Source: Candidatus Lindowbacteria bacterium RIFCSPLOWO2_12_FULL_62_27 (GTDB lineage Bacteria > Lindowbacteria > 2-12-FULL-62-27). From it: a stretch of DNA of 64,000 bases. The notes beneath the pieces are model-generated. The model did not search any database, had not been told where the DNA came from, and saw only the letters and a list, made by a program, of their open reading frames with translations. This document shows positions 40,989 to 49,848 of the stretch, in pieces. Within the stretch, counting starts at the first letter, position 1, and each line of letters opens with the position of its first letter. The stretch is from positions 124,001 through 188,000 of the forward strand of contig MFPR01000043.1 in NCBI GenBank assembly GCA_001784175.1. The letters run 5' to 3'. A program made the position numbers and the translations under genes.

Positions 40989-43900
40989 CAGAACCCGAAG
41001 CCGGCGAATTTGACATTAATGAGCTCGACCAGCTCAAAAAGGACATCGACGGTCTTGAGGCCTCCCTGACCGGCGCCCGGACGGCCTCGTCGGGCGTCGT
41101 GACCGAAGGTCCCAGCGCGTCGGTCGAGCAGGTCCTGGGCGATTTTTACCGGTTCGGCCTGGTCTCCCTTCGCCAGAAGCTTCTCTTTTTCGAAATGCCG
41201 TTCAACGAATTCAAAAAATCCTTCTCCGTCTTCCCCGGCCAGACGATCCTTGCGCCGACGCAACGCGTGAAAAATGTCACGGTCAAAAGTTTTGAAGGCC
41301 GGCACCTCGTCCTGGACGAGGAGTCGTTCCGGTTGTTCGCCAAGATCAACGGATTCGTCCGGTGGATCAACAACCGCCTCACGGTCGACCCGGTCCGGGA
41401 AATCCCCAGAAGCGTCGACGGGTCGACCGGGGCCGTCGAATGCGACGGCACCGCCGTGATCGTCGGCAACGTCGGCAAGGGCGGGAAAGTCAAGGCGACG
41501 GGGGACATCTACGTGCTGGCGGACGTCGATGGCGGATCGATCTCGGCCGGCGGATCGATTTTTATCTACAACGGCGTCCTCCGCCGGTCCACGCTGTTCG
41601 CCGAAGGGTCCATCTTCTGCAATTTCATCGAGCGCGCCGAGGCCGTCACCAAACGGGATCTCTGGGTCAAGACCGCCGTCACGCATTCGCGCATCACGTG
41701 CCACGGCAAGATGGTGGTCTTCGACGCCAAACAGCACGGGTTCCTCAGCGGCTCGGCCACCGTCGGCCGCGAACTCAACGCGGCACAGATCGGCGTGGAG
41801 GGCCAGCGGGTCGACGTCGCCGTCAAGTTCGAGTCCTACCAGGAACGGCTTCAGGATTTCAAAACATGGCTCAACGAAATGCTGGGCCTGAGCAAGGAGA
41901 GCCAGGAAAAAAAAGTGGCGGACCTCTTCGTGATCGAGGCCCAGCCCGTCGCGGAATTCCTGCAAAAAGAGTCCGAGACGCCCAGCCTCGGCCGCGTCGC
42001 GTTCTCCCGGAAGATGTCCAAGGGCGTGAAAGTCACGATTGGCGGCGTCACCGTGGACACCACCCGCGAGGAAGGCGCCGGGACGTGGAAGCTGGACGCC
42101 GGCAAGCTCAAGAAGGATCCCTACGAGGCGCCCGAATACACGGAAAGCATCACCCGGCTCTACTGGCGGTCCGTGCCCGAAGCCCCGCCGGCGGCGGACC
42201 TTCTCGCGAAAATGCGGCGCAACGTCGTTCTGAGCAAACGCGACGCCGGCAAAATCGGCCTCCTGCGCGCCCTCCTCGGCCGACCGCCCGGCGACAACGT
42301 CCTGTTGGTCGCGTCCAACAAAACGCTGGACGAGCGTCCGCAGGAACAGGAACGGGTGATTCTGAAGGAGGCGGGCGACGAGGACGAAAAGCTCAAGACT
42401 TTTTTCGACATGAATCCCGCGGCCCGCAAGGTCAAGGTGACCTGCGACGAAATCAAAAAGGGCCTGGAGGCGGCCTCCTCGAAACTCGACATCCCCATCA
42501 TCGAGCTTGCGTTTGATGTGATCCAGGAAAAATCCGAAGGCGTCATGGGGCTCAACAAGCGGCCCTATATATTGGAAATCTATCGGAAGCCCATCATCCG
42601 CGAGGATCTCGGCAAGCCCACCCTGCCGATGATGCGCGCCACGGCCGCCGGCGGGATGGCCGCGGCCATCAAAAAGAGCGAGGGATATTACACCATCGAA
42701 AATACGCCGGACGGATTGTATCTCACCGTCTACCCGGCCGAGGGCGAAAACGCCAAGGGCGTCGATGTCCGCGTGCTCCTCGCGGACCTCAAGGCGCGCG
42801 GGTACACCAACAACGTGTCCGAGGCCGTGGTGCGGACCGTGACGGAGGAGTCCCGCGGCGAGCGGGTCCGGCTGGCCGACCGGCAGCCCGAGGCGAAGCT
42901 GGACGGCAAGTGCGAGATCAACGTGTCGGCCGACAAACTCAAGGCCGTCCTGAGCGTCACGCCCCCCAAGGAGGGCGGAATGCCGGTCGTCCTTGAGGAC
43001 GTGTTGCGCAAGGTCGCCGAGATGGGCATCCAGAACGTCGACCAGGAAACCGTCGCCGCCTACCTCGAAGGCGGCGCGTTTCACGACTCCCTCCTGATCT
43101 CCGAGGGTACCCCTTCCGTGGACGGGGAGGATGCGCGCCTGGAATTTCTCTTCAAGGGCGGCGAGGGCGAGCGGGAGGAACTCAAGGAGGACGACTCGGG
43201 CCGCGTCGATTACCGGACCATGTCGTCCATCAAGGGCGTGAAGGAGGGCCAGCTCCTCATCAAGAAATATGCGCCCACCGAAGGCACGGTCGGCGTGGAC
43301 GTCTACGGAAGCGAGAGCCGGCCCAAGGCCGGCAAGGACGTGGCGCTGCAGGCCGGCAAGAACGTGCAGGTGTCGCCGGACGGCACCGAATTTTTCGCCG
43401 TCACCAGCGGACACGTCGTCATCACCGGCAAAACCATACGGATCGACAACATCCTCGAGCACAAGGGCACCGTCAACTACGAGATCGGCAACATCAACTT
43501 TGACGGCACCGTCATCATCCACGGCACCGTTGAGGAGGGCTTTGTGGTCCGGGCCACCGGCGACGTCTTTGTCGAGGCGATCGCGCGCGGATTTGTCGAG
43601 TCCGGCGGAAACATCGTCGTCGAGAAGGGCATCATCGGCACGCCCGACACCTACGTCCGCGCTGCGGGGGACATCACGGCCAAGTTCGTCGAGAACGCCA
43701 ATCTCTTCGCCGAAGGCAACATCCTGGTGTCCGAGGCCATCCTCCACTCCAGTCTCTCCGCGCGGCACAACATCGTGCTTCGCGAGGGCAAACGCAGCGT
43801 CGTCGTCGGCGGGGTCGCCCGGGCCGGCGGCAGCGTCGAGGCGCGCACCATCGGCTCGGACGTCGCCACCAAGACCGTCGTCGAAGTCGGATACGATCCC

Positions 43901-44302
43901 ACCGTCCGCGGCCGGATCGGGGAAATCGAAAAGGAGGTGGACCTCAACCGGAAAAATTTCGAGTCGGTCAAGCAGGGCATCGAGACGCTCAACAAGCTCA
44001 AGGAAAAATACGGCGCCCTGCCGGTTGAAAAGGAGGAACTGCTGAAAAAACTCGTGTCGACCGCTCGCGGCATCGCAGAAAAAATCCGCCAGCTCCAGCG
44101 CGAACTCCTCGACCTCAACCGCCGCCTGTCCGAGGCGAAACCCGGCGTCATCTGCGCGCGCGACCGGGTCCTGGCGGGCGCGGTCCTGACGATCATGAAC
44201 TATACGATGCAGATTGACAAGCCGTATTCCTTCGTGAGATTTTACTTCGACCAGCAGTCGGACGACATTAAGTTTACGGAATTCAAGGAAGTAGACATTT
44301 AG
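40985..44302 (+). CDS. FapA/DUF342-family protein, very long (1105 aa)
   Basis: GTVEEGFVVRATGDVFVEAIARGFVESGGNIVVEKGIIG beta-helix repeats, C-terminal coiled coil. Confidence 0.88.
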   Translation: MTEPEAGEFDINELDQLKKDIDGLEASLTGARTASSGVVTEGPSASVEQVLGDFYRFGLVSLRQKLLFFEMPFNEFKKSFSVFPGQTILAPTQRVKNVTVKSFEGRHLVLDEESFRLFAKINGFVRWINNRLTVDPVREIPRSVDGSTGAVECDGTAVIVGNVGKGGKVKATGDIYVLADVDGGSISAGGSIFIYNGVLRRSTLFAEGSIFCNFIERAEAVTKRDLWVKTAVTHSRITCHGKMVVFDAKQHGFLSGSATVGRELNAAQIGVEGQRVDVAVKFESYQERLQDFKTWLNEMLGLSKESQEKKVADLFVIEAQPVAEFLQKESETPSLGRVAFSRKMSKGVKVTIGGVTVDTTREEGAGTWKLDAGKLKKDPYEAPEYTESITRLYWRSVPEAPPAADLLAKMRRNVVLSKRDAGKIGLLRALLGRPPGDNVLLVASNKTLDERPQEQERVILKEAGDEDEKLKTFFDMNPAARKVKVTCDEIKKGLEAASSKLDIPIIELAFDVIQEKSEGVMGLNKRPYILEIYRKPIIREDLGKPTLPMMRATAAGGMAAAIKKSEGYYTIENTPDGLYLTVYPAEGENAKGVDVRVLLADLKARGYTNNVSEAVVRTVTEESRGERVRLADRQPEAKLDGKCEINVSADKLKAVLSVTPPKEGGMPVVLEDVLRKVAEMGIQNVDQETVAAYLEGGAFHDSLLISEGTPSVDGEDARLEFLFKGGEGEREELKEDDSGRVDYRTMSSIKGVKEGQLLIKKYAPTEGTVGVDVYGSESRPKAGKDVALQAGKNVQVSPDGTEFFAVTSGHVVITGKTIRIDNILEHKGTVNYEIGNINFDGTVIIHGTVEEGFVVRATGDVFVEAIARGFVESGGNIVVEKGIIGTPDTYVRAAGDITAKFVENANLFAEGNILVSEAILHSSLSARHNIVLREGKRSVVVGGVARAGGSVEARTIGSDVATKTVVEVGYDPTVRGRIGEIEKEVDLNRKNFESVKQGIETLNKLKEKYGALPVEKEELLKKLVSTARGIAEKIRQLQRELLDLNRRLSEAKPGVICARDRVLAGAVLTIMNYTMQIDKPYSFVRFYFDQQSDDIKFTEFKEVDI

Positions 44303-44332
44303 GCCGAATAAGAGAAAGGACTTGTCCATGCC

Positions 44333-45565
44333 ATGACGACCATCCATGAAGGGTTGCGGGTCCTCATTTTTCATATTCGGATCAGCATGGGACACGAGCG
44401 CGCCGCGCTGGCACTGGCGGAAGCGTTCAAAATCCGCATGTCTGCCGCGCCTCGCGCGTCCCGGCTGCCGTTCGACATCCGGCTCGCGGAGGCGATCGGC
44501 CATTCCTCCGGATGGCTGGCGCCCGTGGTCTGTCATTCCTACATGTCCATCGTCAAGTACTTCCCGACGCTTTGGGATTTCCTCTATGACGATCCGCGCG
44601 CCGGCGGCGCGGCCGGGCGGCTGCTCGAATATTGGACCCGGCGGTCCAGGAATCAGTTTCTGCAATTAATGAAAGAGCACCGGCCGCACCTCGTGATCTG
44701 CACCCAGGCCCTGCCGGCCCGGATCCTCGCCAAACTCAAGGAGTGGGGATACGGCGGCGAGCCCGGCATGGAGGCGCCCGTGTTCGCCGTCGTCACCGAT
44801 TTCAGCATTCACCGATACTGGTCCGCGCCCGGCATCGACGGATATTTTCTGCCCGGGCCCGATGAGCGGTCCAGGCTGATGGAGATGGGCGTGCCGCCGG
44901 ACAAGATCGTTTGCGCGGGAATTCCCATCCCACACGACATGGCCGACCCGGTTCCTGAGGAATATCTGGCGCAGGCGCGCCGGTCACTCGGCCTCAACCC
45001 GGAGTGGCCGACCGTTCTGCTCATGGGCGGCAGCCGCGGGATGGGACTGAGAATGAAACTCATGCGCGAGATGGAGTGCCTGCCGTTTCCGGTCAACATC
45101 CTCGCGCCCGCCGGAACGAACGCGGTCGCGCTCGAGGCGCTGCGCCGCTGGTCGGCCCTGTCGCGCCATCGCGTGGCGGCGCTGGAGTACCGGTCGGACA
45201 TACGGACACTGTACGCGCTCTCGGATGTGGCCGTCACCAAACCCGGCGGCCTGACCCTGGCCGAGTGCATGGCGGTGGGCCTGCCGATGATCATCCATCA
45301 CGCGCTGCCGGGCCAGGAACGGCACAATCTCGAATACGTGCGGAAGCTGGACCTGGCCGAGATCGGATCAAGCCCGGTCGATGTCGTGTCCCGGCTTCGG
45401 GACATGCTTCTGGATCCGGCCCGGCGGGTGCGGACCGGCCTGCGGCTGAAAGCTCATTCCCATCCGAACGCCGCGTTCACCATCGCCGATCATTTGCTTC
45501 GGAGGCTCCCCGCCCTTCCTTCGCCGGACCTTTTTCCCACTCTCTGCGCGTCGCACAGTCACTGA
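44333..45565 (+). CDS. MGDG-synthase-like glycosyltransferase (GT28-like)
   Basis: SMGHERAALALAEAF, VVTDFSIHRYWSAPGIDGYFLPGP, KPGGLTLAECMAVGLPMII. Confidence 0.88.
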   Translation: MTTIHEGLRVLIFHIRISMGHERAALALAEAFKIRMSAAPRASRLPFDIRLAEAIGHSSGWLAPVVCHSYMSIVKYFPTLWDFLYDDPRAGGAAGRLLEYWTRRSRNQFLQLMKEHRPHLVICTQALPARILAKLKEWGYGGEPGMEAPVFAVVTDFSIHRYWSAPGIDGYFLPGPDERSRLMEMGVPPDKIVCAGIPIPHDMADPVPEEYLAQARRSLGLNPEWPTVLLMGGSRGMGLRMKLMREMECLPFPVNILAPAGTNAVALEALRRWSALSRHRVAALEYRSDIRTLYALSDVAVTKPGGLTLAECMAVGLPMIIHHALPGQERHNLEYVRKLDLAEIGSSPVDVVSRLRDMLLDPARRVRTGLRLKAHSHPNAAFTIADHLLRRLPALPSPDLFPTLCASHSH

Positions 45566-45582
45566 AGAGAGGCTTGAGGGCC

Positions 45583-46398
45583 GTGCGCGTTCCGCGCCGC
45601 TTTGCGCAGGTTTTCCCTCCCCCGTCCGAATTGGCCTGGTATGCTGCCATTCGAATCCTGCGGCACTGGGCTGCGCGTCTGCCCGAAGGCGAAATGGTTC
45701 GGCGGTCGGTCCGGCTGGCCGGGTCGATCGCCGTTCTTGCGGGGAAATCTCCCGCTGCGTTTACGGCCATGGGCCGCGGGATCGCGCAGACCGTGTTTTA
45801 CCGCACGCATGCGATGGATGTTCTGTCGCGTTTGGACGGGCCGTCGAGTCGCCGATGGGAGGGATTTCGAGCGGAGGCGGCCGCGTCGCCGAGATCCATT
45901 TTCGTCAGCGCCCATCTGGGGCCCTTCCAGCTCCAGATGGATCTCCTGGCGGATTTGCTCTGTCCCATTCTTATCTTGTACCGCGCCTACACATGGCCGC
46001 CTCTGGCGGTCGAGATGGCGGAGCTTCGGAAAAAAACAGATCGCTTCACGTATGTCGACATCCGCCGTCCGCGCGAAATCGTGAAAGCGCTCCGGAACGG
46101 AATGTCACTGGGAATCCTCGGCGACGTGGCCCCCTCGCCCGTTCCGGCCCGCCTGGCGGTTCGATGGGGCGCGCCTATTTTCGTTGGCGGACTCTACAAT
46201 CTGGGTGATCCGCAGGAAACGCCCCCGCCCGGGTCAGCGCCTCCGGCGCCCCAAGTGCCGGCGTCTCTGACGCCGGCCGTGTTCGGGTTCGAATACCATC
46301 GGATTGATCCCTCGGACGAGGAAACCACCGCCCGCGCCTGCGCGCTCGCGCTCGATCGAACGCTCCGCGCGCACCGGTCGGATTGGATTCATTCCTAA
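45583..46398 (+). CDS. LpxL/LpxM-like lysophospholipid acyltransferase
   Basis: IFVSAHLGPFQLQ (HxxxxE/D-like motif variant), GILGDVAPSPVPARLAVRWGAPIFVG. Confidence 0.7.
   Translation: MRVPRRFAQVFPPPSELAWYAAIRILRHWAARLPEGEMVRRSVRLAGSIAVLAGKSPAAFTAMGRGIAQTVFYRTHAMDVLSRLDGPSSRRWEGFRAEAAASPRSIFVSAHLGPFQLQMDLLADLLCPILILYRAYTWPPLAVEMAELRKKTDRFTYVDIRRPREIVKALRNGMSLGILGDVAPSPVPARLAVRWGAPIFVGGLYNLGDPQETPPPGSAPPAPQVPASLTPAVFGFEYHRIDPSDEETTARACALALDRTLRAHRSDWIHS
46231..46279. repeat. Palindromic element copy A inside acyltransferase CDS
   Basis: GCGCC-TCC-GGCGC + CCCAAGT + GCCGGCGTC-TCT-GACGCCGGC. Confidence 0.75.
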
Positions 46399-46403
46399 TC
46401 CCC

Positions 46404-47513
46404 ATGGACCTGCAGGAGCTTCAGTCGGCGCAGGCCGTCGCCCGGGCGGAATACGACAAACTCAGGACGATTCTGAATGTGGATGCGCTCACGCGCGAGC
46501 TTGGAGTGATCGAAACCCGCGCGGCCGATCCCGCCTTCTGGTCCAATCCGCAGGAGGCGCGAAGCACCGGCAAGCGCCGGGCCGAACTCGAATCCAAACT
46601 CGCCGATGTGCAGGCCGCAGGCGCCGCCCTCACCGATTTCGAAGCCTTCATTGAACTCTCGGTCGAGTCGCCCGGATTTCTCGAAGAGAACGCGGGCGAG
46701 GCCGGCCGGCTTCTTGAGGGCGCCCGCCGCCGGATCGAAACCCTCCGGCATGACGTCTATTTCACGGATCCGATGTCCGTCAACAACGCCATCCTCTCCA
46801 TCCATCCCGGCACCGGCGGCGTCGAGGCGCAGGACTGGGCCGACATGATCCTGCGCATGTACACGCGCTGGGCCGGCCATGCGGGGCTCGGCGTCGAAAT
46901 GCTCGATTATCAAACCGCCGAGGAGGCCGGCATCAAGGACGCGACGCTCCTGGTGTCCGGCCGGTACGCCTATGGCTTGCTGCGGTGCGAGCGCGGCGTT
47001 CACCGGCTCGTCCGCATTTCGCCCTTCGACGCCAATCACCGCCGGCATACCTCCTTCGCCTCCGTCTACGTCCTTCCGGAAATCGACGAGGACATCACGA
47101 TCGAGATCCGCCCTGAGGACCTCCGCGTCGACACATTTCGCGCCAGCGGCGCCGGCGGGCAGCACGTGAACAAAACCGACAGCGCCATCCGCATCACCCA
47201 CCTGACGACGGGACTGGTCGTCTCCTGCCAGACCGAGCGGTCCCAGCACAAAAACCGGGAGAACGCCATGCGGATTCTCCGCGCAAAATTGTACGATTTG
47301 AAGGAGCAGGAAAAGCAGAAGGAGCTGGAAAAACTCGGCGGCGCAAAAGACGACATCGGATGGGGACGGCAGATCCGGTCCTACGTGCTCGAACCCTACC
47401 AGCTCGTCAAGGATCACCGGACCGGGCACGAAACCAGCAGTGTCAACGCCGTCCTCGACGGCGACCTCGACGCGTTCATCGAATCCTTTCTCTCCGCCGC
47501 CGCACAACAGTGA
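46404..47513 (+). CDS. prfB: Peptide chain release factor 2
   Basis: HPGTGGVEAQDWADMILRMY, RISPFDANHRRHTSFASV, ASGAGGQHVNKTDSAIRITH. Confidence 0.96.
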   Translation: MDLQELQSAQAVARAEYDKLRTILNVDALTRELGVIETRAADPAFWSNPQEARSTGKRRAELESKLADVQAAGAALTDFEAFIELSVESPGFLEENAGEAGRLLEGARRRIETLRHDVYFTDPMSVNNAILSIHPGTGGVEAQDWADMILRMYTRWAGHAGLGVEMLDYQTAEEAGIKDATLLVSGRYAYGLLRCERGVHRLVRISPFDANHRRHTSFASVYVLPEIDEDITIEIRPEDLRVDTFRASGAGGQHVNKTDSAIRITHLTTGLVVSCQTERSQHKNRENAMRILRAKLYDLKEQEKQKELEKLGGAKDDIGWGRQIRSYVLEPYQLVKDHRTGHETSSVNAVLDGDLDAFIESFLSAAAQQ

Positions 47514-49066
47514 ATGCGCTGAAGCGGGCCGCGCAGGCGGCGCCGGCCGCGATCGCGGCCGTGACGCTCCTCGTGCTCGGTGTGTACCTCCTCCCGCACC
47601 TCGCCTGGTTTTCGCATCAGCCGGTCCTGCTCCTCTCCAGAGACGCCGCGCAGGCGATCCTGTCATCCTCCGGATCGGCCTATGAGCGCACGGTGACCCG
47701 GATCGTCACCAAGAACGTTCAGGGCGTCGTGTTTTCCGAAGACACGCTGGAGGACCTCGAACAATCCGGCCGGGCGTTTGTCGCGTCCGGTGAGGAGCTG
47801 TTGCGGCTTTTCAAGCTCCAGTCCGTCGCGTCGTATTACGTATTTGAGCAGGTTCGGGACAAAAATCTCATTCCGAACGGCTCCTATGTGTTTTTTTCGG
47901 AGGCGCAACTCTTCGATCATGTCTTCAACGAACTCAAATTGCGCCTCCCGCCCGGCACGGTCCGCGTCTTCGAACGCGGCATTTTCAAGGGCGATGCATC
48001 GTTTCCGGACAATTACATCCTCGAATCCACCGTGCCGATCGAAACCCTGAAAACCCTCGCCATCGGCTGGCCGGTCCAACGCATCCGCGAAATCACCGAC
48101 GCGCTGAAAACCCGCGCCGGAGACACGCTGTGGCCCGTGCTCTGGTCCACCGAGCAGGGCGCCGAAGTGCCGGGGGCGGTCCGGCTCGACGCGTCCTACC
48201 TGAGATTTCCGTACGATTCGGTCCGGATCGTCCACGACCCGATGGAATTGGTCGTGTTGCGCCGCGGCGCGGAACTCGCGGCGTTCCAGTCGGCCCCGCG
48301 CCTGCCGGCGGCGACGCCGCTCGTATTGTCGATCCTCATGATCCTGGCGGCGAGCGTGCGGCTGAGCCAGTGGTTCGCCGGATCCATTCTGATTTTCGCC
48401 GTTCTGGTGGTGGTGATCCTGGCGCTGCTCCCGTCGCACGAACCCTGGGTCCTGGAAGGCCTGTCGGCTCTGTTGCCGCCCGCCGCGCTGATTTCATGGA
48501 TGGCGGCGGCCGACCGGTTTCGATCGAAACGCAATAGCGCCATCCTGGCGCCGGCCCATCTTTTCGGCTTTGCCGCGCACTCCGTCCTTTTCCTCGCCGC
48601 GCCGGGATGGCTCCTCTCCACGCTCTTCTGGCAGTATCCGGCCCTGCCGCTCGGCGACCGCGCGGTGTGGGGACTGCTCCTGGCGCCGCTGTGTTCCGCC
48701 GCGCTGTTTCTCGCGGTGTGGGCGATCGAAGTTTCGAATCGTCCGATTTTTCCGAGGCACCTCCGCACGGGACTGGAACTGGGGCTGTCGGCCGCGATCC
48801 TGTTCGGCGTCAGTTCGGCCTGGATTCTCTGCCTGGCCGCCGCTGGGGCGTGGAGCCGGTGGTTCGTCCTGCTGGACCGCACCCGCGGGAGCGCGCTGGA
48901 GGACGCGCCCGGCAACTATGCCGCCTTTTTTGTCGCGTCCGCGCTCGGCCTCAAACTCTTTTTCGAAACCACGCCCATCGCCGCGGTCCTGTGGATCCTT
49001 ACAGCGCTCATGGCCGGCGCCGGCGGCGCTTCGGCGTGGCTGGCGAGAACGGCAAAATCCGCGTGA
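47510..49066 (+). CDS. DUF5693-like multi-TM membrane protein
   Basis: GVVFSEDTLEDLEQSGRAFVASGEELLRLF plus C-terminal TM array; GTG start overlapping prfB stop. Confidence 0.65.
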   Translation: MNALKRAAQAAPAAIAAVTLLVLGVYLLPHLAWFSHQPVLLLSRDAAQAILSSSGSAYERTVTRIVTKNVQGVVFSEDTLEDLEQSGRAFVASGEELLRLFKLQSVASYYVFEQVRDKNLIPNGSYVFFSEAQLFDHVFNELKLRLPPGTVRVFERGIFKGDASFPDNYILESTVPIETLKTLAIGWPVQRIREITDALKTRAGDTLWPVLWSTEQGAEVPGAVRLDASYLRFPYDSVRIVHDPMELVVLRRGAELAAFQSAPRLPAATPLVLSILMILAASVRLSQWFAGSILIFAVLVVVILALLPSHEPWVLEGLSALLPPAALISWMAAADRFRSKRNSAILAPAHLFGFAAHSVLFLAAPGWLLSTLFWQYPALPLGDRAVWGLLLAPLCSAALFLAVWAIEVSNRPIFPRHLRTGLELGLSAAILFGVSSAWILCLAAAGAWSRWFVLLDRTRGSALEDAPGNYAAFFVASALGLKLFFETTPIAAVLWILTALMAGAGGASAWLARTAKSA

Positions 49067-49848
49067 CCCCACTCAGGTGGCAGTTGTGGATCGCGATTCT
49101 TCTGGCGGCGGGCCTCTCGTTTCAATCGGCGCGGCGCCTTTCGAAATCCCTGCCGGAGCGCCTCCCGATGGTCGTGGCTCTGCCCGATGACACATCGGCG
49201 GCGATCCGGCCCGAGATCGAGACGCGTCTGGTGGCCGCGGGAGTGATGTTCGAGTTCGTGCCGAAGGACGCAGGCGTTGCGCGATGGCAGCAAAGCCTGT
49301 TCGAAGGCGCGCCGCCGCTGGACACCGCCGTGTGGGGAGACCTCGCCGGAAACCCGCTGCCTGACGTCTACATTGTCCGCGCCCACACCCCCGCCCTCTA
49401 CGAACAGTTGGCCGGCGATCTTCGGGAGGCGTTCCCCGCCGCCCGCGTCCAGTATGACGCCGTCGCCCTGCGCCGCCTTGCGGTCGCGTTGAAGGCCGTC
49501 CGGATTCTGGTCCCGGCCGTCTGCCTCTGGATGCTGGTTCTGTGCTGTCTGAGCCTCGCGGACCGGATGCAAGTGGACCGATTTCACCGCCTATCGGAAG
49601 CGCTCCGGCCGGCGATCCTTTCGGTCCTGATCGCGGTGATCTGGATGGGATGCCTGACGACCGCGCTCGGATATGCCGCGGAGCGCCGCCCGGCGTGGGG
49701 GTTGCGGCCGTTTGTGGATTTGGCGAAACAATTTTTTCAAGCGGCCGGGTTGGACGGATGGTTCGCCGTGAAATTCTTCGCGGGCTGGCTCGCGCTCGTC
49801 ACACTGGCGTTTTTTCTGTCGGGGCGTCGCGCAAAGGATGCGGCGTGA
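49063..49848 (+). CDS. FtsX-like membrane protein (4 TM, extracytoplasmic domain)
   Basis: TM1 + ECD with NPLPDVYIVRA + three further TMs; located between prfB and EnvC/CtpA-like genes. Confidence 0.6.
   Translation: MTPLRWQLWIAILLAAGLSFQSARRLSKSLPERLPMVVALPDDTSAAIRPEIETRLVAAGVMFEFVPKDAGVARWQQSLFEGAPPLDTAVWGDLAGNPLPDVYIVRAHTPALYEQLAGDLREAFPAARVQYDAVALRRLAVALKAVRILVPAVCLWMLVLCCLSLADRMQVDRFHRLSEALRPAILSVLIAVIWMGCLTTALGYAAERRPAWGLRPFVDLAKQFFQAAGLDGWFAVKFFAGWLALVTLAFFLSGRRAKDAA

Noticed and set aside
40919-44665. 1248-aa ORF on - strand
   Set aside because: Antisense to the FapA-like gene; Asp/Val-rich shadow composition typical of GC-rich reverse frames.
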